From NCBI GenBank assembly GCA_037954665.1, contig JBBMOL010000198.1:992001-1056000 (forward strand): 64,000 nucleotides of DNA, written 5' to 3'. The position numbers were made by a program, and so were the translations under genes. Source of the DNA: Laguncularia racemosa (Eukaryota; Streptophyta; Magnoliopsida; Myrtales; Combretaceae). Positions 55,230 to 64,000 of the stretch are shown here, piece after piece (within the stretch, counting starts at the first letter, position 1; each line of letters begins with the position of its first letter). Below the pieces are notes generated by a model, which worked only from the letters and a program-made list of their open reading frames with translations, had not been told where the DNA came from and made no database searches.

Positions 55230-56004
55230 ACACCTACAATTGATCTTGATGTGCAGCACCTTTAATCCACACAACTCCACAAATTTACACCACTACACAC
55301 ACCTCAATCACGGTGCACTCACTTCACCAATAACTCCCACGGCAATAACAACAAATTGCACTCCACCTCTATGACAACAATAAGAAATGGAAACAACAAC
55401 AAATATACTCTAATTCCACGGCAACAATAACAAAATATACTTCACTCCCCACAAGTTCTAACCGTAACTCACAACAAAATAGGCAGCAACTTTCAATTTG
55501 AAATTCAAACAACTTCACTTATTGCAAGCCTTCCTCAACTGGTAACAATGAATTCAAATTCAAATAGCAATCATTAACTCCCACAACTTAATTGCATATG
55601 TTTTGAATTCAAATAATTCCTTACTAATCAAAACTAATGCAATCTTCAAAATTGTACTCCTCCAATTCAGAATTACACAATGGAAATCAAAACAACAAGC
55701 TACACAACCTCCTACACACCAAAACTAGTCACGGCAAGAACAAGGTAATTTTTTCAAGCTCAAACAATTGTTAAATTAACAACACTTCTATTCTTTGTTC
55801 CTTCCATGAAAATTATTAATCACAAGATGATACAACAACCTTCCCAATCCAACTCCAACAATCAGCAAATTAAATTCCAAGCTAAGGTAATTTCGCAATC
55901 TCAAAACCATAACAACAACACAATTTGTAGTTTTCACCATATCACCTTAATTGATGATTAACTCTACGAAAACAAATAAAACCAATTCCCTTCTCTCAAC
56001 ATGT
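55230..56004 (-). other. Leader of J, part next to the primer-binding site
   Basis: AT-rich with AACAACAA and CACGGCAA runs. Segments such as GGCAGCAACTTTCAATTTGA (55490) are shared with the leader of E (17770). No ORF. Confidence 0.7.
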
Positions 56005-56016
56005 GCTCTGATACCA
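56005..56016 (-). other. Primer-binding site of J (initiator tRNA-Met)
   Basis: The minus strand reads TGGTATCAGAGC, six bases inside the LTR. Confidence 0.9.
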
Positions 56017-56022
56017 AAAAGA

Positions 56023-57056
56023 TGATGTGCCTAATTCCAAGCTTAAGCACAATCAAAAGAATCATGGAAAACTCCTCAATTCACACACACAAAAACCGGT
56101 TCACTTGACTAGGTAAATGCGGAAATCCTAAGGCAATGGAATGAAATCCAAAGAGCTCCAATTGCTATTATCAATCCAAACAAGTAATATTCATAAAATA
56201 ATAACAATTATAATTGAAACCCACGTGAATCAAATCAAGAAAACAAATGGGTCAAACCGCAAATTCCAATCCCTTCCTTCAACTATCCAATTCACGTCAT
56301 AATGAAGAGAATGATATCATATATCAACACAATCAATCCTATAACAAGCTATTGATCACGAATTGCAAATTAAAACAAGTCCAAGAACATCCAAATCAAC
56401 CTAGATATGACGCACTAGTGATGAAATGGAAAACAACAATAAGGAACCGATATTACTCACGATTTCTCCTTGTTGCACTCACCACAATTTCAACTTCTTG
56501 GGATTGAAATTGATAAGAGAAATTGGAATTAGGAAAACCCTAAGCCCTCTCACGAAATGTGAAGTATTTGTTCTGCAAAATAAGCCCCTCAAACCCTCTC
56601 TTAAGCAAGTATTTATACTTGCTACTCCTAGGGTTAAAAAGTGCTCAAAATTACAAGTTTGCCACTTTTAAGGTGGCTATCCCTAAATGAAAATTACAAG
56701 GAAATAAAAGTTTCCCAAAACCAAAATACAACTAAAATAGTTCATAAAAGAAGAAATATATAAAATAAATGCTCTTCATGATGGCGGTCTTCTATAGGAT
56801 CCATCGGCTCAGCTCATCGCCGGTTTAGGTCGGTCCATGGATAACCCTCAAGCTGAGTCTGAGGGAGTTTGTCCATTTCCCTATAGAATATGATAAGTGT
56901 GCCTGTTGGAAAACACAATACAAGAATAATAGAAAAGGGGTAAATATATAAATAATTCCGGGGTCGATCTGCTTAAAATGGGCCCTCAACGCCAAGATTT
57001 GAAATCCTTTAGTTTTTGCACTAATGATAGGTCTTGTCGGATTTTTATTCCTATCA
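56023..57056 (-). repeat. 5' LTR of element J
   Basis: 1034 bp; ends GGCACATCA on the minus strand. TATA palindrome at 56604-56623. Confidence 0.92.
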
Positions 57057-57061
57057 TTGTG

Positions 57062-57358
57062 TTAGTGAAATCCATTTCGGAAATTGCAAATTGTGAATTG
57101 TAATTATCAGTGTTGCTTGTATGACTATCCTTTGACATTTAGGGGTTCATGCCATTTGGGGATTTGGTGATTGAATTTGCTCAATTTGTTATTTGAATGT
57201 GCTTTAGCCAATTAAGAACATCATAATTTGGTATCAGAGCAATTTGTTTTATGTAAATTAGGGTTCACAAGTTACTTAGCATCACGTCATTTTGAGAATT
57301 GTTAATTGGTTCTTCAATTGGTTTTGTGTTCATGTGCTTTGGTCTTTTGAGCACATCA
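57062..57358 (+). repeat. 5' LTR of I, third piece with internal fossil primer-binding site
   Basis: Continues from 45385. It contains ACATCATAATT followed by TGGTATCAGAGC at 57229-57240, then 118 bases, then a second LTR end GCACATCA at 57351-57358. The second end is preferred because the solo LTR H ends at the homologous point. Confidence 0.65.
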
Positions 57359-57363
57359 TAATT

Positions 57364-57375
57364 AGGTATCAGAGC
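57364..57375 (+). other. Primer-binding site of I (initiator tRNA-Met)
   Basis: AGGTATCAGAGC, 11 of 12 to the initiator tRNA-Met site, five bases after the inferred LTR end. Confidence 0.65.
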
Positions 57376-58444
57376 TTAGGTTGTGAGAAGGGATTTTGTG
57401 TTGTTGATTTTGGAAATTTTTTTTAGGATTCTTAACTTCTTCATTTGAAATTGTGTATTGAAGATTGAGTTATTTAATTGTGTTGTTGAGGAGTTGTAAT
57501 TGCTGCTTGTTGAAGTAGAAGTGGAGATCTTATTGTAGCTCCTTTGTTGTTGAATTTTCTGTGAAGGGAAGGGAAGTAAGAAGTGCATTTCTTGTTTCAA
57601 TTTCGGAATTGGGAAGTACCTCATTTTGTGAAGAAAAGAGAAGTATAATCCTTGTATGTTTCGAAATTGTGGAGTATAATTTACATTTCTAGATTTGTTT
57701 TGTGTGGAGGATTTGGAAATTATTTGATTTTCAAAACAACCATTAAGTTGAAGAAGTTATTGTGTATTAGTTGGTTGAATGGTTATTTGAATTTGAAATT
57801 ACTTTTTACCAATTGTGGAAAGGTTGCAATTGGTGAAGTAATTTGAATTTGAATTGTTGTTGCCTTTTGTTTATGGTTTGCGGTGTAAATTGTGTTGTGT
57901 GAGGAGCAAATTGAAGTTGTGTAGTGGCAAGGAATTGTATACTTTGAAGTGTTGTATGTGTGTTAAGGTGAAGGTGTTGCAACATAAATTGGTGTTATGG
58001 TGAAGTGAGTGCACCATGATTATGTGTATGTGTGGCGGTGTAAGGGTGTTTTAAATTGAAGAGTTACAACGTGTAGTGGTGTTGTAGTGAATTGGTTGCA
58101 CCGTATAGGAGTGAGGTGTGTGTGGCGGTGTGAATTTGAAGGATTGTGTGTGGTGTAAGGTGCTGCCCATCAACACTAATTGAGAGTGTGAAACTGTGAC
58201 TAAGAAAGGGAAGTGAGTTGTGAAATTTGAATTAAAAAATGAGCATTTAAATGTGAAGGTTAATGAGACTCATTACTTAAACACTTGCTAGTTGAATTTA
58301 ATATCTTAACTACTTGGAAGTCTTTATTTGTGCTTCAATTATTTTACTATACTTGAAGTGACAAAAAGTATTTATTGTCTTGGTTGCTTGATTGAACCAT
58401 GGGTGTTAAAGTGTGTAGTGGCTTGTTGAAGATAGTGATTAACC
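57376..58444 (+). other. Leader of element I
   Basis: About 1.07 kb, T/G-rich, no credible ORF. It includes GTGGCGGTGT and GTTGTAGTGAATTGGTTGC repeats resembling, in reverse, the leader of J. Confidence 0.65.
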
Positions 58445-58920
58445 ATGTCAAATAATTTGTATCCTTCTACTAATTTAGTACATCAAGTATTGACTTCTTC
58501 TCCAACTATTGATGATGGACAAAGAGAAAATTTCTTCCATACTTCTTGTACGGTACAAGGAAACTTGTTTGTCATTATTGTTGACGGTGGTAGTTGTACT
58601 AATGTTTTAGCTACATCATTAGTATCAAAATTGAAACTTGTAACTACCCCACATCCTAAGCCCTACACATTACATTGGTTAAATGATCAAAGGAGTCTTT
58701 ATGTGACCCAAAAGGCTAGGGTACCTTTCAATATAGGGGATAAATACCGTGATGAGATTGAATGTGATATTCTTCCTTTGTATGCATCCCATATATTGCT
58801 TGGTAGGCCATGGTTATATGATAGGATAGTATTACATGATGGGTATAGAAATACTTATATGTTCTAATAGGATGGTAAACGTATAGTATTGAACCTTATG
58901 TCACCATCAGAGGTCTAAAA

Positions 58921-59665
58921 TGATGAAAGCCATGATGGGAGTCAAGCTTGAAGGTGGAATGTGGATCCTCTTGAAGTGCCACCTAGACCGATCACAAGAA
59001 CTCGAGCGAAATGACTCAAGGAAGCACTTAACAAGCTGATAAAGGATATCCAAGAAGCTGGAAAAGAGTGGAGCAACCATGAGGATGACCTTGCATTTGT
59101 ACAAGTCATTCAAGGAGTTCAAAGCATAGGAGATCAAAGCTATCGGCCTTGACAACGCTAGCTTGAACGTTGCCGGCTTTGAGCCAGCGTTGCAATTAGA
59201 GCGCGATAGAGGGACTACGCCATCTACTACGTCGCCGGCTTATATACCCGGCGTACATCTTACGTCACCGGCGTACATTGCCTGTTTGTTATTTTTCTGC
59301 AACTTTATTATGTTATGTCGTTTTGGGCTTTTGTTTTACAAGTTGTAAACCCTATTAAAAGCTGCTAGGGTTGGAAAATAGAACATAGAACTTACATACA
59401 ACATTGAATAATACAATTTGAGAGAATTCCTCTCTTGGTTCTCCAAAGAACTTCTCTTGAACTTATCGGATCTCTTTCGTGGCGTTCAACCCCGACTTAT
59501 CAATCGGTCTTTCATCCCGATTGTGGCGTCAATAGAATGTACCAAAGTTCTTGCCTCACCTATAGGCAACGGGTCGCGGTTCCACTTGATTGTTTTGGCA
59601 TCTTGGGTTGCAATTCCAAACGTATTGGTATAGGGTTTCGTCACATGTGGGCATGGTTCGTATCA
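58921..59665 (+). repeat. 5' LTR of element K
   Basis: 745 bp, TGATGAAAGCC to GTTCGTATCA. It has the U3-coded tail motif RPITRTRAK near 58985, a GCCGGC/CGGCGT palindrome array (59160-59290), and TATTAAAA at 59353-59360 where F has TATAAAA. Confidence 0.88.
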
Positions 59666-59668
59666 GTT

Positions 59669-59681
59669 TGGTATCAGAGCC
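59669..59681 (+). other. Primer-binding site of K (initiator tRNA-Met)
   Basis: TGGTATCAGAGCC, 13 bases complementary to the initiator tRNA-Met end, three bases after the LTR. Confidence 0.9.
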
Positions 59682-60142
59682 TAGGTTTGTTAAACATCAG
59701 TTCGGTTTGAGAGAGGTAACATCAAAACCCTAACTCTAATCGTTCATATCAATCGTTCATATCAAGTTTCGTATTACCATCGCTTCATACTCAAGTTCAT
59801 AGTGTTAATTGTCTCTTGAGTAGTGTAGTTTCATTCTATCAATCTTGTTACAAAAAAAAAAAAGAGAATAAAAGAACGAAAAACAAAGACAACAAAAAGG
59901 AAAGAAAAAGGAAAATTCAAGCCCAGAGAGTTTGTTCTTGAATTCTATGAAAGAATTTGGTGTGGTTTGGATTAGTTCCAAGAGAATTGAGAAGAGGGAT
60001 TAGTGAGTTGATAACATCTCTATTTGTGAGAATACACGAGTGATTGTGGGATATCCTTCTTTGAGTGAAACACGTGAGGGAGCGAATCATGAGGTTTAAT
60101 TCTATATATTTGTGTTAGTACTAACCTTTCATTGCAGGAACT
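59682..60142 (+). other. Leader of element K
   Basis: AT-rich, with an A-rich stretch near 59850-59910; the mirror of the F leader. No ORF. Confidence 0.75.
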
Positions 60143-62764
60143 TTGTCGAGGCAACATTCTCCTGAAGGTGAGAGGGGGAGGTTTGATGCTAGGTTAGTGA
60201 TTGAGGCGTTGAGGAGTGAGATGAAGAGGTTGTTTCAGGAGGGAATGGAACAAATTCATGAAACGGTGGAGCAGAAACTAGAGCAATCTAAAAATGTCTT
60301 TCAAGGGCGTAAGAGGGAGAGTTGTTCTAAGAGAGGACAAAGGGGTGGAGATGAAATTTCTGATGATGAGTTTGATGAACCTTCTATCGGGAGTTATAGA
60401 GGTTATGGTGGTAGGAATAGAGAAACTAGGGATTAGGAAGATATAGGAGATAGGAATAGAGAGAATAATCAATTGAGTAGAATAAAGATGAAGATTCCTT
60501 CTTTCCAAGGGAAGAATGTCCCGAGGCATACTTAGAATGGGAGAAGAAGGTAGAGATGGTGTTTGATTGTCACAATTATAGTGGGAGAAAGAAAGTGAAG
60601 CTTGCTGCCATTGAGTTTTCAGATCATGCCATAGTGTGGTAGGATCAACTGATGTTGAATAGAAGAAGGAATGGCGAACCACCCATTGAGTCTTGGGAAG
60701 AGATGAAGAGGGTGATGAAGAAGCGGTTTGTTCCTACTTACTACTATCGCAAATTGCACAACAAATTGCAAACTCTTAAGCAGGGAAGCCGAAGTGTGGA
60801 TGAGTATTTCAAGGAGATGGAGGTTACTATGATTAGAGCAAATGTTGAGGAGGATAGAGAGGCTACCATGGCTAGATTTCTTGCTGGGTTAAATAGAGAG
60901 ATTCAAAATGTAGTAGAATTGCAGCATTATGTGGAATTGGAAGATATGGTTCACATGGCTATAAAGGTTGAGAACCAACACAGGAGGAAAGGTAGTAGTA
61001 CTGCACGGTTCCAACAGGGTGTTGGTTCATCTACGTGGAAGACTAACCATTGGAGGAAGGAAGAAAAATCTTTACCTACCAAGCCAAAAGGAGAGCAAAA
61101 GCAAGGGGGGTCTACTCTTGGTAATCAAGGTAAACCTGATTCTTCTACTCCTAGAAATCGTGACATTAAATGTTTTAAATGCCAAGGTAGAGGCCATATT
61201 GCTAGTCAATGTCCGAATAAACGTGTTATAATTCTGCGCGATGATGGTAAGTATGAGACTGAGGGGGATAGTGAAGATGATGATATGCCTCCATTGGAGG
61301 ATCCTAGTGATGACGAGGAGCCTGCAACAAGGAAGTTAGTGGCAGTAGTGAAGCGAGCTTTGAATGTGTAGGTGAAGGAAGAAGAGGAGGTGCAACGAGA
61401 GAATATCTTTCATACTAGATGTTATCTAGGTAACCATATTTGTAGTTTGATCATTGATGGGGGGAGTTGCACTAATGTAGTGAGTACTTTCATTGTTGAC
61501 AGGTTGGGGCTCAAGACCACTAAACACCCTAGCCCATATAAATTGCAGTGGCTGAATGATAGTGGCGAGACTAAGGTGAGTAAGCAAGCCTTAATTGCTT
61601 TTCACATCGGTAGGTATGAGGATGAAGTATTATGCGATGTAGTGCCGATGCAGGCGTATCATGTGTTGTTGGGGAGGCCATGGCAGTTTGACAGGAAGGT
61701 TGTTCATGATGGCTTTTTTAACAAGTATACACTTGTTCACCATGGCAAAAGCTATAATCTTAAACCCTTAACACCTAAATAGGTGTATGAGGATCAGTTG
61801 CAGCTACAACAATCTTTTGCAAAATATAAGGTGAGTGAAAAACAGAGGGAGAGTGAGAGAGCAAAAGATAGAAAAAGAAAAGGAACACAAAAGTCAATAT
61901 CAAAAGGAAAAAGAGAGGAAGGTTAGAAAGAGTGTGAGATGCCAAGTTGAGGGGGGGTCAACTTTGGTGGTAAGTGAAAAGGAGAGTGCAGCCTTGCAAA
62001 AGGAGAATTGTGTGGCAAGAGTGAGTGTAGTGAGGAGAGCGTTAGTGATGAAGCAACCTATGTTGTTGCTGGTTTTTAAGGAAACTTGTTTGAATACTAA
62101 CGAACTTTTTAACTCTTTGCCTAGTGTGGTTGTGTCTATTGTGTAGGACTTTGAAGATGTCTTCCCTGAGGAGATTCCAAAGGGGTTGCCACCTATTCGT
62201 GGTATTGAGCACCGGATTGACCTTGTACCCAGAGCATCTATTCCAAACAAGCCAGCTTATAGGAGCAATCTAGAGGAGACAAAGGAACTTCAAAGGCAAG
62301 TCAATGACTTAATGGAGAAGGGGTACGCGAGAGAAAGCATGAACCCATGTGCAGTACCTGTGATTTTGGTGCCTAAGAAGGATGGGTCATGGAGAATGTG
62401 TGTTGATTGCCGCGCCATCAATAACATCACGATAAAGTATCGTCATCCCATTCCTCGCATAGATGACATGTTAGATGAGTTACATGGGTCTAGTGTCTTT
62501 TCCAAAATTGATTTGAAAAGCGGATATCACCAAATTAGAATGAAAGAAGGTGATGAATGGAAAAACGCATTTAAGACAAAATATGGATTATATGAGTGGT
62601 TAGTAATGCCTTTCGGTTTAACTAATGCACCTAGTACTTTCATGAGACTTATGAACCATGTTTTGAGGACTTTTATTGGAAAATTTGTGGTCATCTATTT
62701 TGATGATATCCTCATTTACAACAAGAGTTTGATGATATCCTCTCTTGGTTCTTCAAGAACTTAA
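60143..62764 (+). pseudogene. gag-pol: Gag-protease-RT pseudogene of K
   Basis: Gag N-terminus 60143-60436; capsid 60490-60990; zinc knuckle CFKCQGRGHIASQC near 61170-61215; protease IIDGGSCTNVVS near 61455; RT from about 62150 (VPKKDGSWRMCVDCRAINN near 62370; YFDDILIY near 62698). Stops at 60434 and 60640 (TGG to TAG), 61369 and 62144 (CAG to TAG) and 61780, judged against F; frameshifts near 60520 and 61830. RT ends abruptly at 62727, where a 15-base filler leads into an F LTR. RNase H and integrase are absent. Confidence 0.9.
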
Positions 62765-62962
62765 TTCGAACTTATCAGATTGATTTTCGTGGCGTTCATC
62801 CCGACTTATCAATCGGTTTTCCATCCCGATTGTGGCGTCTTCACTTTTATACCAAGGTTCTTGTCTCGCTTATAGACAACGGGTCGCGGTTTTCCACTTT
62901 AGGCAACGAATTTCCGAACGTATTGGTATTGGGTTTCGTCACGAGTTGGCGTGGTTCGTATC
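62738..62962 (+). repeat. 3' part of a family F LTR inside K
   Basis: Matches the last ~225 bases of the F LTR in plus orientation (CTCTCTTGGTTCTTCAAG to GGCGTGGTTCGTATCA). It is followed by TATAG, the point in the K LTR (59560s, CACCTATAGGCAACGG) where an F element would have inserted. Confidence 0.8.
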
Positions 62963-63068
62963 ATATAGGCAACGGGTCGCGGTTCCACTTGATTGTTTTG
63001 GCATCTTGGGTTGCAATTCCAAACATATTGGTATAGGGTTTTGTCACACACAGTCGTGGTTCATATCA
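62963..63068 (+). repeat. End of the 3' LTR of K
   Basis: Matches the last ~106 bases of 58921-59665 (TATAGGCAACGGGTCGCGG onward) and ends TTCATATCA. Confidence 0.85.
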
Positions 63069-63083
63069 CAAAAGATGCAAAGA

Positions 63084-63395
63084 CAGATAAGTCAACCATC
63101 AGAAGATCAAACTATCCAAAAACAGATATGCTAGCCTTCAGAGGTTCCTGAGGTTCATAGTCACACAAGCCATCCATCAGAAGACTAAACTATTCAGATA
63201 CAAGTGTGCCAACCTTCAAAGGTTCCCGAGGTTCATAGTCATATGAGCCAACCTTTAGAGGTTTCTGAGGTTCATAGTTAGATGAGCCAACCTTTAGAGG
63301 ACCAAACTGTTCAGAGGCAGATGTGTTTACTATTAGAGGATTCTAAGGTTCATAGTCAATTGAGTAAACCATCAGAGGGCCAAGAGGGTCAATGA
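63084..63395 (+). repeat. Eight 39-bp tandem coding repeats in I
   Basis: Units start at 63084, 63123, 63162, 63201, 63240, 63279, 63318 and 63357, each exactly 39 bases. Typical products are QISQPSEDQTIQK and QVCQPSKVPEVHS: position 1 Gln/His, 2 hydrophobic, 3 Ser/Cys, then (Q)PSE/PLE, with V-H-S or V/I-Q-R at the end. Two unit subtypes partly alternate. Confidence 0.93.
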
Positions 63396-63649
63396 CATAT
63401 AGGTGAAACAGGAAAGGAGAAAAAAATATTAGTGGGTCAGTTTGAGATAGGGGAGGTCTTAGTGGATGATGGACCATTATGTATGTTGCAGATGAGGTAT
63501 ATCCTATAAATGGAGGAGAGAAAGCAATCACTCCCAGTGGTATTTCAAATACTGGGATACTATAGTGATAATTCTTCAGATAACTTGCTAGGAGGATACA
63601 GAGTCTCTACTGCACTTGATTTGTAAAATTTGTGGATAAATCTTTTTGA

Positions 63650-63661
63650 GGCCCGAGGAGA
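63650..63661 (+). other. Polypurine tract of I
   Basis: GGCCCGAGGAGA directly before TGATAGG; the same core as E and J, and it encodes the ARGDD end. Confidence 0.8.
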
Positions 63662-64000
63662 TGATAGGAATCAAAATCCTATAAGACCTATCATTAGGGC
63701 AAGAGCCAAAGGATTTCGAATCTTGGTGATGAGGGTCCTCTTTGAACAAACCGACCTTGAAATTATTTGTATACTAATCTCTTTTCTGTTACTTATGTGT
63801 TGTGTATTCTAGTAGGCATACATGTTGGGTCTTACAGGGCGATAGTCAAACTCACTAAGACTCAGCTTATGGGTTATTCATGGACCAACCTAAACTAAAG
63901 ATGAGCTGAACCAACGAATTCAATTGACTTGAAGAACCGGTTCTTTGAAGACTATCTTTGTATTTGTTATTTTTCTTTGAACCAGTTATCTTGTAATCAT
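63662..64000 (+). repeat. 3' LTR of I, cut by window edge
   Basis: Matches 34788-34955 followed by 44827 onward, without C, which confirms the C insertion site. The I reading frame stays open to 63812 inside it and ends in a hydrophobic stretch IICILISFLLLMCCVF. Confidence 0.9.

Larger units (their letters stand above)
45386..57056 (-). mobile_element. Element J: gag-repeat-only Ty3 element, split by D
   Basis: LTRs 45386-46418 and 56023-57056 are flanked by TTGTG at 45381-45385 and 57057-57061. The minus-strand order is LTR, initiator tRNA-Met site, leader (interrupted by D), one frame with capsid plus 13-residue repeats, polypurine tract, LTR. There is no zinc knuckle, protease, RT or integrase. 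About 4.5 kb without D. Confidence 0.92.
58921..63068 (+). mobile_element. Element K: family F relative, deleted within RT
   Basis: 5' LTR 58921-59665, primer-binding site, gag-protease pseudogene, RT cut after its catalytic box, then part of a family F LTR (62738-62962) and the last 106 bases of the K LTR (62963-63068). Flanking TAAAA (58916-58920) and CAAAA (63069-63073) fit one CAAAA duplication with a C-to-T change. Confidence 0.85.
58445..63661 (+). pseudogene. Protease plus 13-residue-repeat ORF of I, interrupted by K
   Basis: The first part is 58445-58915. It starts MSNN, as the gag of E and J starts MSND/MSYD, but goes straight into a protease (VHQVLTSSPTIDDGQRENFF; IVDGGSCTNVLATSL near residue 47; HILLGRPWLYD near 118). 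After removal of K the frame continues in phase at 63069 and enters eight 13-residue units, then the tail shared with J (QMRYIL near 63490; QSLPVVFQILGYYSDNSSDN) and FEARGDD over the polypurine tract. Stops TAA TAG at 58866, in the repeats and in the tail are at positions that look like former Gln or Arg codons. No capsid, zinc knuckle or polymerase. Confidence 0.82.
34788..64000 (+). mobile_element. Element I: pol-less Ty3 element carrying C, J(D) and K
   Basis: The 5' LTR is in three pieces (34788-34955, 44827-45385, 57062-57358) because C and J inserted into it. Then come primer-binding site, leader, protease ORF, 13-residue repeats, tail, polypurine tract (63650-63661) and the start of the 3' LTR (63662 onward). 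Without insertions about 3.6 kb lies in the window. It has no capsid domain and no polymerase. The candidate target copy CTTAG is at 34783-34787; its partner lies beyond the window. Confidence 0.85.

Noticed and set aside
63084..63395. CRISPR-like array
   Set aside because: The units are contiguous 39-bp coding repeats with no unique spacers, inside a plant retrotransposon.
1..64000. Host protein-coding genes
   Set aside because: Every long reading frame matches a retroelement protein, or lies in an LTR or array; no exon-intron structure of a host gene was recognised.

Overview
This is a flowering-plant genomic window made entirely of nested Ty3-type LTR retrotransposons. I found no host gene, tRNA, rRNA or CRISPR array. 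The plant call rests on three things: primer-binding sites complementary to plant tRNA-Asp and initiator tRNA-Met, Athila-type and chromovirus-type gag/pol sequences, and an AT-rich background. The species cannot be named from the sequence. The setting looks like repeat-dense heterochromatin.

Layout. The oldest layer is a Del/Tekay-like element and its LTRs, now in scattered pieces (5899-6235, 24850-25391, 30865-31441, 32457-34787). The left part holds Athila-like element A (minus strand, cut by the window edge) inserted in an LTR of family F, itself inserted in an LTR of family H. Solo LTR G (6236-24844, TSD CAATT) is split by Athila-type element B (6407-23662, TSD AAAAG). B is in turn split by gag-protease-only element E (14541-19330, TSD ATCAT). 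Next come F (25392-30859, TSD TTTAA) and a solo LTR of family E (31442-32451, TSD CTTCT).

The right half is element I (34788 to beyond 64000). Its 5' LTR was hit twice: by the young Athila-type element C (34956-44821, TSD TTAGG) and by J (45386-57056, TSD TTGTG). J was itself hit by D (48080-55224, TSD GTTTC). Element K (58921-63068) sits inside the coding region of I. Most boundaries were set by matching LTR ends, TG...CA termini and 5-bp target duplications.

How the parts relate. Only C carries a complete set of gag, protease, RT, RNase H and integrase, and even C has one in-frame stop between protease and RT. B once had the same set plus a downstream Athila-type ORF. That ORF appears to have its own TATA box, leader and intron. 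D, E, I and J lack the polymerase region; F and K have deletions inside it. These elements would have to borrow enzymes from relatives.

Points most worth attention: (1) a 13-residue (39-nt) tandem-repeat domain in I and J where the polymerase would be; (2) a set of hairpins with compensatory base changes in the 3' regions of B, C and D, kept even where the polymerase is gone; (3) an internal promoter and intron in B; (4) an old primer-binding site captured inside the LTR of I and H; (5) GC-rich palindrome arrays upstream of the TATA box in several unrelated LTR families; (6) stop codons that arose almost wholly by C-to-T change, mostly CAG to TAG.
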